A stretch of DNA of 64,000 bases, taken from assembly GCA_949358305.1 (NCBI GenBank), contig OX442324.1, positions 7,599,601-7,663,600 of the forward strand. The letters run 5' to 3'. Shown here in pieces: positions 1 to 10,358 of this stretch; the stretch's first letter is position 1; every line of letters begins with the position of its first letter. The notes beneath the pieces are model-generated. The model was given only the letters and a program-made list of their open reading frames with translations, had not been told where the DNA came from and did not search any database. The position numbers and the translations under genes are program-made. This DNA comes from Strigamia acuminata (Eukaryota > Arthropoda > Chilopoda > Geophilomorpha > Linotaeniidae).

Positions 1-159
1 TCGAATACGATTCGAATACATCTCGAATACATCTCGAATACGAGTCGTACGAGTCAAAGTCCGGTAACGGGTCATCGTATTCGAGTTGTTACGAGTTCGT
101 ATTTTGATCGTATTCGTATTCGAATCGAATTCGAATCGTATTCGAATCGAATACGAATT

Positions 160-1042
160 CGCATTCGACTCGAAAACGAGTCGAATACGATTTCGCGTTG
201 AAGAAGGGCAAAATTCGTACTCGACTCGAAAACGAGTCGAATACGATTTCGCGTTGAAGAAGGGCAAAATTCGCATTCGACTCGAAAACGAGTCGAATAC
301 GAATTCGCATTCGACTCGAAAACGAGTCGAATACGATTTCGCGTTGAAGAAGGGCAAAACTCGTACTCGACTCGAAAACGAGTCGAATACGATTTCGCGT
401 TGAAGAAGGGCAAAACTCGTACTCGACTCGAAAACGAGTCGAATACGATTTCGCGTTGAAGAAGGGCAAAATTCGCATTCGACTCGAAAACGAGTCGAAT
501 ACGAATTCGCATTCGACTCGAAAACGAGTCGAATACGATTTCGCGTTGAAGAAGGGCAAAACTCGTACTCGACTCGAAAACGAGTCGAATACGATTTCGC
601 GTTGAAGAAGGGCAAAACTCGTACTCGACTCGAAAACGAGTCGAATACGATTTCGCGTTGAAGAAGGGCAAAATTCGCATTCGACTCGAAAACGAGTCGA
701 ATACGATTTCGCGTTGAAGAAGGGCAAAACTCGTACTCGACTCGAAAACGAGTCGAATACGATTTCTCGTTGAAGAAGGGCAAAACTCGTACTCGACTCG
801 AAAACGAGTCGAATACGATTTCGCGTTGAAGAAGGGCAAAATTCGCATTCGACTCGAAAACGAGTCGAATACGATTTCGCGTTGAAGAAGGGCAAAACTC
901 GTACTCGACTAGAAAACGAGTCGAATACGATTTCGCGTTGAAGAAGGGCAAAATTCGCATTCGACTCGAAAACGAGTCGAATACGATTTCGCGTTGAAGA
1001 AGGGCAAAATTCGTACTCGACTAGAAAGCGAGTCGAATACGA
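160..1042. repeat. 56-bp hairpin satellite array, copy I
   Basis: Tandem units of about 56 bp. Each contains a palindrome with 10-bp arms (ATTCGACTCG / CGAGTCGAAT) around a TTTT/AAAA loop, joined by a spacer reading CGCGTTGAAGAAGGGC on this strand. Some units lack the spacer, leaving two palindromes about 30 bp apart. Long open frames cross the array on both strands because the unit has no stop in most frames; they are not treated as genes. Confidence 0.9.
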
Positions 1043-1402
1043 GATCATTTTTTGATCTGGGTCGTGAATGCGTCCGTATGTCACGCGAACGCGTGTTGGA
1101 GTCGATTCCGAGTTCGTATTCCATCTTGAACGCGCATTGGAGACGTAAACCAGTTTATTTTACCCACTCTCGCTCGATCCCGCTTCATCGCTCCTTGTCG
1201 CTCCTGTGAAAAAAAATACATGAGAATGTGCAGAAATGAACCTTCCAATACTCACATGAAAATTGACAACCTTGACACAAAACAGTCTATTGACACTCCC
1301 AACACCACCCCGGACATTTTCCGGAAGAGTTTGGTCCACCCGGAATCCCCAGAATAGTCGCCCCCGAAATGCGGATTTCGCGGAAGCCAATCCGCGAAAA
1401 GG
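1043..1402 (-). repeat. Terminal non-satellite segment of fold-back copy I
   Basis: About 360 bp of unique-looking sequence ending in CCGCGAAAAGG. The end can fold on itself (GCGGATT / AATCCGC). A frame of about 76 codons on the minus strand is kept open in all four copies in the window, including the diverged one at 11880-12233, and a GTGAGT donor-like site lies inside it. This could be a captured exon or simply a low-stop stretch. Confidence 0.7.
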
Positions 1403-2006
1403 ATATCATGGAAAAAAAATGAACCTTTACAAAATACTAATAATAACGTTATAATAAGCAGTTACAATTGAAATTAAAACAACATTTTTTTTTTAATTAG
1501 AAACCAAAGCAGAATCATCCCTAAATTCTGACACGGCGTTGTCAAACAAACAGTTGGCGCCAAAACGAGAAATTAGGCAACAAAACATTTTGAATGCTAC
1601 AAAAACACATTAAATAACCATAAAACAAATAAAAATAAATACAACAGCTAAACCAAATTGTAATAAACAAGACAGCAAAGTGCGGGAGTGAGTGACAACG
1701 CCAAAAAAACGCCCGAAAACGCCCCAAGAACGCACCAAAACGCCCCAAGAACGCACCAAAACGCCAGATAACCGTGCAACTTGAGGCAAAAAACATGCAA
1801 ACATAATTTTTTGCTTTGAGTGGCACGATTTTCAGGCTTTTTGGAGCATTTTGAAGCGTTTTGGGGCGTTTTAGAACGTTTTTGCTTATTTTTTAGCATT
1901 CTCATGCGAGCTCGCGCGTGCAGGCGAGAAAAAAACAAACTTATTTCTTCAAGAGTTAAAAAAAAAATAACCCTAACCAGGAAATTACTGTAAAAACAAC
2001 GGCTTG

Positions 2007-2065
2007 CCTCGAATAAACGCCGGGGCGTTTACTAATTTTCAAGACTGGAAGTGAGGCGAGATGTT
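2007..2065 (+). repeat. GCCGGGGC near-palindrome module (best of several copies)
   Basis: Reads GCCTCGAATAAACGCC then GGGGCGTTTACTAATTTTC and closes with GAGGCGAGAT. Further copies with small changes lie near 2985-3022, 4383-4443, 4528-4590 and 4626-4686, with a partial one near 2636. The GCCTCG start and GAGGC end also form a short inverted pair around the palindrome. Confidence 0.7.
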
Positions 2066-2229
2066 GTTTGCTTTATTTGTTGAAACAAATTAGGCGTCAC
2101 TAATTCACCTGTATTAGGGTTTCGGTTCTGAGAAACCGGACGAGGAGTCACAATAACGGGACACGGGAAATTTCAAAACTTACCGGTTTCGTCAAAACGC
2201 CATTGAAACGTTACATTTTTATAGCGTGT

Positions 2230-2410
2230 CAATGATAAAAATGGTCATTTTGGATGAAAAACGGCCATTTTGGATGAAAAATGGCCACTTTTACTATAAA
2301 AAATGGCTGAAAATGGCCATTTTTACTATGACAAATGGCTGAAAATGGCCATTTTAATAAAAAAAGGCCATTTTTACTTCGAAAATTGGCTAAAAATGGC
2401 CACTTGAGTG
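2230..2410. repeat. Minisatellite of GGCCATTTTT-type units
   Basis: Irregular repetition of AAATGGCCATTTT and GATGAAAAACGGCC units. Equivalent arrays occur at 3778-3900 and 4728-4880, each directly followed by GAGTGAGTGACAACGCC (or GATTGAATGACAACGCC). The GGCC cores make each unit self-complementary. Confidence 0.75.
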
Positions 2411-5400
2411 AGTGACAATGCCAAAAAACGCGTGCAAACGCCTGCGAACGCCCCAAAACGCCCCAAAACGCCAGATGACAATGCAACTTGAGGCATAAAA
2501 CTTGAAAACACAATTTTAAACGTCACAAAAGTTGAAACAAAGATGAAAAATTAATTTTTTGCCTCAAGTTGCGCGATTTTCAGGCCTTTTGGAGTGTTTT
2601 TGAGCATTTTTTGGCGTTCTCAGCGGCGTGTTTGCCTCAAATAAACGCCGGTTTAAACAAAAAATGACGTCATTTTTGGTTTAAAATTGAAGTAAAACAC
2701 AAAATATTTTAGTTTTTAAATGCAACTGGTCTAAATTTTGTCAAATGTTGTCATACTTCTTGAAAGTCATCATTTATTGATAAAAAATTTGAAAATTTAC
2801 CTAATTGTAGCATGTATTTGTGGTTAGTTTTGATTTGAATTCAAACTGTAATTTTTTGCTTCGAGTTGCGCGATTTTCAGGCGTTTTGGGGCGTTTTTGA
2901 GCTTTTTTTGGCGTCCTCGGGCGAGCTCGCGCGTGCACGTCACAAGTAACCCTAATCAGGAAAGAACCTACAAAAACTATGGCTTGCCTCGCATAAACGC
3001 CGGGGCGTTTATTCATTTTCAAAAAGACAAATGAAATGGATAAATAAAGAAATTAGCGGGGAAATCCAACATGGCGCCCACTTCAAATCCGCTAGAGCGG
3101 CAAAACACGACATTTGAATTTCAACACAAGAATAAAATCAAGAATACACACTGTATTGAATAAAATAACATTAGGAAATGTAATTTCCTACAACAAAAGC
3201 ACTATTTATTAAAAGAACACTTGAAAATAATCGTTTGCCGAACGGAATGAACTCGGTCAGCAGCGCACAAGTGCGTACCGACAACGAACGCTCGAAACGA
3301 CAAAACGACCGTTCCGGGACAAAAATAAAGCAAACCAATCGACAGATCACCCCCAAATTAGTCTAAATCAATTCTAAAACCTATCCATAACACAAGAATA
3401 AGGTCCAAACAAAAGGTTAGAAGTTTGAACACAACCGAACTAGATTAAGAAATATGACGTCACGCGTCTTACGCAAGTGATCTGTAAATCGACGAATGCA
3501 CTAAAAATCATCCAAAATCACACAAAATGAGCAAGAATTAAAGAAATAAGACACAGAGAAGTAATAAAACTTTAAATAGCAATGAATAAAGATAATATCA
3601 ATATCATAGACACTAAAATTCATGAAAACACTGTAACTTTTAATAAATCACAAAAAATGAAAGTTTAATATGTAAAAATATCTAAAAAGCTGAAATTCAA
3701 GAAAAGCAAAAATTAAAGACACTTTGTTAACTTTAATTAAGACAATAAATGACATAAAATCCGGACACAACAATTATTCCATTTTGGATGAAAAACGGCC
3801 CTTTTGGATGAAAAACGGCCATTTTGGATGAAAAACGGCTAAAAATAACCATTTTTCTATGAAAAATGGCTAAAAATGGCTAAAAATGGCCATTTGATTG
3901 AATGACAACGCCAAAAAACGCCCAAGAACGCCCGCAAATGCCTAAAAATGCCTAAAAACGCCCCAAAACGCAAAATGACAATGCAACTTGAGGCAAAAAA
4001 CATGAGAACACAATTGTAAACGTTACAAAAGTTGAAACAAAAATAAACAATTAATGTTTTGCCTCGAGTTGCACGATTTTCAGGCGTTTTGGAGTATTTT
4101 TTGGCGTTCTCAGGCGTACTCGCGCGTACACGTCACTGCCGAGTAAAAAAAACATACTTATTTCTTCAAGAGTTAAAAAGGAAGTAACCCTAATCAGGAA
4201 AAAAAATGCAAAAACAATGGCTTGCCTCGAACAAACGCCAGAAGTGAGGCGAGATGTTGTTTGCTTTATTTATTAAATCAAATTAGGCGTTGCTAATTCA
4301 CCTGTATCTCTTAGTTCGACGTAAGAACACGCGCTTTTTTTAAAATGAAAGCCCAAGTTGGGTTTCATAAACGTACCGTATTGCCTTGAATAAAAGCCGG
4401 GGTGTTTATTAATTTTTAAGACCAGAAACGAGGCGAGATCACGACTCAAGATTAAGCGAGAAGAAATAAACGTGTTTCTTCTAAAGGAAGTAACCCTAAT
4501 CAGGAAAAACTTACATAAACAATGGTTTGCCTTGAATAAACGCCGGGGCGTTTATAAATTTTCAAGACGGGAGGCAAGGTGAGATGATGATGCGGTGCGA
4601 CGCGAATAAAAGCCCAAGTTGGGTATTGCCTCGAATAAACGCCGGGGCGTTTATTAATTTTCAAAACCGGAAATGAGGCGAGATCAAAACGCCATTGAAA
4701 CGTTACATTTTAATAACGTTTCAACGATAAAAACGGCCATTTTTGATTAAAAAAACGACTAAAAATGGCCATTTTACTATAAAAACGGTGAAAAAAAAAC
4801 ATTTTTACTCTGAAAAATGGCTAAAAATGGCCATTTTGACGAAAAACGGCCATTTTTACTACGGAAAATGCTAAAAATGGCCACTTGAGTGAGTGACAAC
4901 GCCAAAAAACGCCTGCGAACGCCTGCGAACACATAAAAACACTCCAAAACGCCAGATGACAATGCAACTTGAGGCAAAAAACATGAGAACACAATTTTAA
5001 ACGTCACAAAAGTTGAAATAAAGATGAAAAATTAATGTTTTGCCTCGAGTTGCGCGATTTTCAGGCGTTTTTGAGCGTTTTTTAGCATTTTTTGGCGTTC
5101 TCAGGCGTGCTCGTGTGTACACGTCACTGCCGAAGAAAAAAACAAACTTATTTCTTTTAGTTAAAATGTATTTCAAGCTTTAACAGGGGTTTAAACAGGA
5201 AATGACATCATTTTTAGTTTAAAATTGAAGTAAAACACAAAATATTTTAGTTTTTGAATGCAACTGATCCACGTTATGTCAAATGTTTCCATTACTTCTT
5301 GAAAGCCAAAAAATTTGAAAATTTAGCTAATTTCAGCATGTATTTGTAGCTAGTTTTGATTTGAATACACACTGTAATGTTTTGCCTCGAGTTGCGCGAT

Positions 5401-5500
5401 TTTCAGGCGTTTTGGGACGTTTTGGAGCAAAAAAAACAAACTTAATTCTTCAAGAGTTAAAAAGGAAGTAATCCTAATCAGGAAAAGCCCACAAAAAACA

Positions 5501-6555
5501 ATGCAAGATCACGCGGTACGACGCACGGACTCCCAGCGCACGGAATGCACGGACTTTCTGTGGACTTCCCGTGCACGGAAGACCGGCGCGGACATTTCCA
5601 TTGGAGACCAGCGCAGAATTACCTACAGGCAATTCCGAATCAAAGGCTTCTTTATGGTTTATACATTACTTTGCAGTAGGTATGCCTGGCCTTGATTTGA
5701 AAGTGCAGTAAATTCTGCTGAATGCAGTGTTTTAAACTCGCAGCAATTGCGATGGTGCCAACTATTGGAAAATAAATTTAAAATGTAAAACCAAAGAATT
5801 TGTAAAAAAAATTTGTTTTAATCAATTGCAATAATGATATTCTACTTAATTGTTGGATTATGAAACGTGAAACCAATCCCATGATTAGGAAATATAAATT
5901 TTATTAAATTCATCGTGTATCTCACATCTCACATTCACTGCCATTTACTTAGTGTCATCCAAAAATCAGGTTTTATCAAATCCTGAGGTTATTCTAGTAC
6001 GTCTTAACTGCCCGGCAGGTCGCGCAACCTGTGGAGCAACAATTGATGTAAATAGTGCAAGCAGCACGCACGGGAAAGTGCGCACTGATGGGTCCATGCC
6101 AGTGCAAGTACATTGGGTAATGTATTATTGCGAGCGCGCGTGTTTTCACACAATTACAATGTGCTGATTAAACCAACAGCATTATAGAAGCATTATAGAC
6201 TGATTATATTGTATAATTTTTATTTTAACAAAACCCTGAATTTCATTTCTAATCGGTTTTTTTTTTTATTGACGCGCACAGAAGCGTTGTAGCATGTTCA
6301 CACAATGTGGAATTTGCAAATTTGAGAAAGCGGCTTTCCCAAGGTTGATAAAACGCGCGCGATCGTGCGGAATATACAAATAAGTGAAATCCGCAAAATC
6401 AGCCATGAGACTGCGAACAGGGGGTCAAGGTATAGGCCGCCGTAATGTTAAAAATAGGGTCCCTTTCGCACTCCGAGAAATCCGCATGCGCGCCATAAGG
6501 TTAAGCACTCCAGAAGCGTGTGTCGCACGCGTCGGCGCGCCGCTAAAAACATATC
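5501..6555. other. Intermodule stretch with no confident gene
   Basis: Mixed composition. It contains one exon-like segment (5953-6116, listed separately) and a GC-richer end next to the fold-back terminus at 6556. Short open frames at 5501-5695 and 6384-6555 have no recognisable features. Confidence 0.5.
5953..6116 (+). other. Possible isolated coding exon
   Basis: A 164-bp segment bounded by an acceptor-like TTTACTTAG (ending 5952) and a donor-like GTAATG (from 6117), open in one frame and ending on a codon boundary. It would encode about 54 residues, including a NCPAGRATCGATIDV stretch with two cysteines and a QVHW end. I do not recognise the family. It could be one exon of a host gene or a captured fragment. 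The support is only the open frame with flanking splice-like sites, so confidence is low. Confidence 0.25.
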
Positions 6556-6908
6556 CTTTTCGCGGATTGGCTTCCGTGAAATCCGCATTTCGGGGGCGAC
6601 TATTCTGGGGATTCCGGGTGGACCAAACTCTTCCGGAAAACGTCCGGGGTGGTGTTGGGAGTGTCAATAGACTGTTTTGTGTCAAGGTTGTCAATTTTCA
6701 TGTGAGTATTGGAAGGTTCATTTCTGCACATTCTCATGTATTTTTTTTCACAGGAGCGACAAGGAGCGATGAAGCGGGATCGAGCGAGAGTGGGTAAAAT
6801 AAACTGGTTTACGTCTCCAATGCGCGTTCAAGATGGAATACGAACTCGGAATCGACTCCAACACGCGTTCGCGTGACATACGGACGCATTCACGACCCAG
6901 ATCAAAAA

Positions 6909-7830
6909 ATGATCTCGTATTCGACTCGTTTTCGAGTCGAATGCAAATTTTGCCCTTCTTTGACGCGAAATCGTATTCGACTCGTTTTCGAGTCGAATGC
7001 GAGTTTTGCCCTTCTTCAACGCGAAATCGTATTCGACTCGTTTTCGAGTCGAATGCGAATTTTGCCCTTTCTCAACGCGAAATCGTATTCGACTCGTTTT
7101 CGAGTCGAATGCGAGTTTTGCCCTTCTTCAACGCGAAATCGTATTCGACTCGTTTTCGAGTCGAATGCGAATTTTGCCCTTCTTCGACGCGAAATCGTAT
7201 TCGACTCGTTTTCGAGTCGAATGCGAAATCGTATTCGACTCGTTTTCGAGTCGAATGCGAGTTTTGCCCTTCTTCAACGCGAAATCGTATTCGACTCGTT
7301 TTCGAGTCGAATGCGAATTTTGCCCTTTCTCAACGCGAAATCGTATTCGACTCGTTTTCGAGTCGAATGCGAGTTTTGCCCTTCTTCAACGCGAAATCGT
7401 ATTCGACTCGTTTTCGAGTCGAATGCGAATTTTGCCCTTCTTCGACGCGAAATCGTATTCGACTCGTTTTCGAGTCGAATGCGAAATCGTATTCGACTCG
7501 TTTTCGAGTCGAATGCGAGTTTTGCCCTTCTTCAACGCGAAATCGTATTCGACTCGTTTTCGAGTCGAATGCGAATTTTGCCCTTTCTCAACGCGAAATC
7601 GTATTCGACTCGTTTTCGAGTCGAATGCGAGTTTTGCCCTTCTTCAACGCGAAATCGTATTCGACTCGTTTTCGAGTCGAATGCGAATTTTGCCCTTCTT
7701 CAACGCGAAATCGTATTCGACTCGTTTTCGAGTCGAATGCGAATTCGTATTCGACTCGTTTTCGAGTCGAATGCGAATTTTGCCCTTCTTCAACGCGAAA
7801 TCGTATTCGATTCGCTTTCGAATCGTATAC
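6909..7830. repeat. 56-bp hairpin satellite array with higher-order structure, copy II
   Basis: About 17 units carry the ATTCGACTCG / CGAGTCGAAT palindrome and the GCCCTTCTTCAACGCG spacer. A block of several units, marked by one spacer-less unit and a CCCTTTCTC variant, repeats about three times with a period near 243 bp (81 codons in the open frames). That is a higher-order repeat inside the array. Confidence 0.85.
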
Positions 7831-8463
7831 GAGATGGTCGATTTTTGTTTCCCGGACTTTGATTTGTATTCGAGTTGTTACGAGTTCGTATTTTGATCGT
7901 ATTCGTATTCGAATCGAATTCGAATCGTATTCGAATCGAATACGAATCGAATTCGAGTCGTATTCGAGATGGTCGATGATTTCCACTCGCTCGTATACGC
8001 GTTGTATACGAGCTCGTATTTTGATCGTAATCGTAAACGAATCGTTTACAAGTCGTATACAAGTCGTATACGACGTGTATACACCTCGTATACGAACGAA
8101 GTTTGTGAAAACACAATTTCCAAATAAGACGTATGTGACTACTATGTGTTTTCATGTCGTAGTAAGTGTCCGGTGGATTTTCCAAACTTCGTTCGTATAC
8201 GAGGTGTATACACGTCGTATACGACTTGTATACGACTTGTAAACGATTCGTTTACGATTACGATCAAAATACGAGCTCGTATACAACGCGTATACGAGCG
8301 AGTGGAAATCATCGACCATCTCGAATACGACTCGAATTCGATTCGTATTCGATTCGAATACGATTCGAATTCGATTCGAATACGAATACGATCAAAATAC
8401 GAACTCGTAACAACTCGAATACGAATCAAAGTCCGGGAAACAAAAATCATCGACCATCTCGTA
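7830..8463. repeat. Large inverted repeat at the centre of fold-back copy II
   Basis: The left arm (about 7830-8103) and right arm (about 8192-8463) are near-perfect reverse complements. Both contain GATGGTCGAT, CGTATACGCG-type and ACGAATCGTTTAC motifs. An 88-bp centre that is not self-complementary separates them, and its outer edge reads TCCAAACTTCG. A transcript would form a stem of roughly 270 bp. Confidence 0.9.
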
Positions 8464-8671
8464 TACGATTCGAAAGCGAATCGAATACGATTTCGCGTTG
8501 AAAAAGGACAAAACTCGTATTCGATTCGAAAGCGAATCGAATACGATTTCGCTTGGGAAAAGGACTCGAATGCGCCTCCACGTTGCAATGCGCATTTGTG
8601 TAAACGATGATGGAATCCCCTGCTTAAATACTGGCTATCGCGTCACGTAACAGCAACGTGCCACGTCACGT

Positions 8672-10255
8672 AATTGCAACGTGCCGCGCTATGCCACACA
8701 ATGTGCCGCCGCGATAGGCCATCGAACCCGAATGTGTGTGATGCGAAACGCGCGAGTACACGCGCGGAGAACGCGCGGCAATGCTAGCAACAGGAGCGCA
8801 ACTGCCCAAGAAATTGCTCAACAATAAAAGGCACGTGGAAGCACGTGCCTGAAACAATAGGCACTTCAAATAAAGTTATTGTTAAAAAACGGGCTTGAAA
8901 ACCAACAATTACACAATAATTAAGGGGCAAGAAATGAACTTTGCTGCAATGCAAAGTTCTCAAAATACAGAGAAATGAAAGTTACACTTGTATAAAGAAT
9001 TGACAATGTTTGAAACCAATAAAAACTACAAAAACACACTTGTAAAAAACCCAAAACAACCCCCAGAATGAATTATTTGACTCAAATTAACCCTAAAACA
9101 GTCTTGGAGGTCGTGCAGACGACAGAGTCGGATCGGAAGGTTGCTAAAACCTGACGCCAAAACTAGCAATGGGACAGCTAGTTAGAAAACAGCTTTTTCA
9201 TCAATCATGAACGCTGAAAACCTCACCCAGGGGTAGAAAATGATGGAGAGAACGTTTTCGCCATCTAAAACGGTCTAAAACGGGTCTAAAATGCCTAAAC
9301 CGGCGCCTGGAACGTGGCGCAGTTGTTGGGTCAAATATTGTCAAAAATCAGTGGAAATTTGTCAAATACTGGCAAAAATCTGCTGAAATTTGTCAAAAAT
9401 TGCCAAATTTTGGCGCAAGTTACGTGAGGTTTGCGCGCATCCAACTATGACGAAAAATCCATGCGTGTGCACGCGCGATTTACTGGCGCGTTGGAAGCGT
9501 TAAAATAAATTTTTCCAATATCTAACACAATTTGCACCGAATTATGGCAATTTTTGACAAATTTACATGGATTTTTGCCAGTATTTGACAAATTTCCACG
9601 GATTTTTGACAATATTTGACAAATTCCAGACAAATTTCAGACAAATTTCAATTAATTTTAGAAATTTTATGAGAAATTTCAGCAAATGTTTGAGGATTGA
9701 GGAAATCTTCTGAAATTTGTCAAATATAGGCAAAAATCTTCTGAAATTTGTCAAATACAGGCAAAAATCTGCTGAAATTTGTCAAAAATTGCCCAAATTC
9801 CGTGCAAGTTTTGCAAGTTTTGCGCGCATCAAATTGTATGCGCGCCTATACTATTGCACGAGCGCATTGACGCGTGATGAACACCGACCACGTTTACGAA
9901 GTGAATTCGAGCTACAAAAGTATCGAGTCGCCATTCTATGATGGAAAAAAAAAATTAAGTGTAAACAAACAAAATAAAAACTTTAATATACAAGAAACGT
10001 ACAATTCCACTCAACTTTGTTTCAAATTTTATTTATTGGATCATTGAAAATAAACAGTAGTGTTGTGCACTGTACGCTTAAGTGTATACCGGCGATGCGT
10101 TGTTTTGTGGTGGGGATTTGCCTCGATAATTGATCTTTTCTCTTTGTTTGCAATATTTTTTTGGCCTTTTTTGTTGATTTTTCGGTTTGAAATTGTTTTT
10201 TTCCGGTGTAATTTAAGTGGTGGAAGGTTGTTGCGTGTGTTGAGGGTAATTTTGG
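8672..10255. repeat. Tandemly duplicated unit, first copy
   Basis: The sequence from 8672 reappears from 10359 with only small differences. The shared part includes a hairpin (GGCACGT / ACGTGCC) beside AATAAA, the phrase CACCCAGGGGTAGAAAATGA, and a 3' part ending near GTGGTGGAAGG. The first copy has about 350 bp extra in its minisatellite (9360-9720) and lacks about 80 bp that the second copy carries near 11370-11455. No coding frame is convincing. Confidence 0.8.
9340..9800. repeat. GAAATTTGTCAAATA-type minisatellite
   Basis: Degenerate repeats of CTGAAATTTGTCAAA and GGCAAAAAT run on both strands: one block at 9340-9410, inverted units around 9550-9620, then 9700-9800. It expanded or contracted between the two copies of the duplicated unit. 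Confidence 0.7.
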
Positions 10256-10358
10256 CGGTTTTTGGGTCGGGATTAGTGTTTTCAGCGATTTTTTATCGGT
10301 ATTTGGGGTTTGATGCAGCGGATAGCGCATGCGAATCGCCGTCGACCGTAGCATTAGC

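Larger units (their letters stand above)
1..1402 (-). mobile_element. Half of a satellite-bodied fold-back element (copy I, runs off the window start)
   Basis: This stretch matches 13722-15123 base for base wherever I compared it, and the match stops exactly after the terminal ..CCGCGAAAAGG at 1402 and 15123; the next bases differ (ATATCATGG against TTAACCTTG). It holds an irregular TTCGAA-rich part (1-160), a 56-bp tandem array (about 160-1042) and a non-repetitive terminal segment (1043-1402). The same terminal segment occurs in opposite orientation at 6556. An identity that ends at a shared terminus is what transposition of a defined element would leave. No transposase is visible, so the element is non-autonomous and its superfamily is unknown. 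Confidence 0.75.
1403..5500. repeat. AT-rich mosaic of repeated modules, no gene
   Basis: No coding region is supported. The stretch reuses four building blocks: a near-palindrome around AAACGCCGGGGCGTTT; a minisatellite of GGCCATTTTT-type units; an inverted pair of GGCGTTTT / AAAACGCC-rich arms flanking an AT-rich loop and GCAACTTGAGGCAAAAAA; and a conserved phrase around TAACCCTAATCAGGAAA. The blocks recur in a similar order at about 1675-2060, 2220-2660, 2860-3030, 3778-4260, 4730-5170 and 5380-5500. The pattern suggests nested or tandem copies of one hairpin-rich non-autonomous element. 3031-3777 is AT-rich with nothing recognisable. Confidence 0.6.
6556..8562 (+). mobile_element. Satellite-bodied fold-back element (copy II)
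   Basis: It starts with CCTTTTCGCGG, the reverse complement of the end at 1402 and 15123. In order it holds a non-repetitive terminal segment (6556-6908), a 56-bp satellite array (6909-7830), a large inverted repeat around a unique centre (7830-8463) and a short second array ending ..GGGAAAAGG at 8562. The far end lacks the full terminal segment, so this copy may be truncated there. No target-site duplication or transposase could be found. Confidence 0.7.

Noticed and set aside
1403-6555. A composite transposon bounded by the inverted fold-back ends at 1402 and 6556
   Set aside because: The termini face the interval from outside: each belongs to an element extending away from it. No target duplication supports the interval as a mobile unit.
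6909-7830. CRISPR-like array (palindromic repeats with spacers)
   Set aside because: The spacers are identical, not unique, there are no cas genes, and the host is an animal.
6833-8242. A 469-codon ORF and several 250-380-codon ORFs through the satellite arrays on both strands
   Set aside because: They exist because the 56-bp unit has few stops. Frames on opposite strands are equally open and the peptides are pure repeat products.
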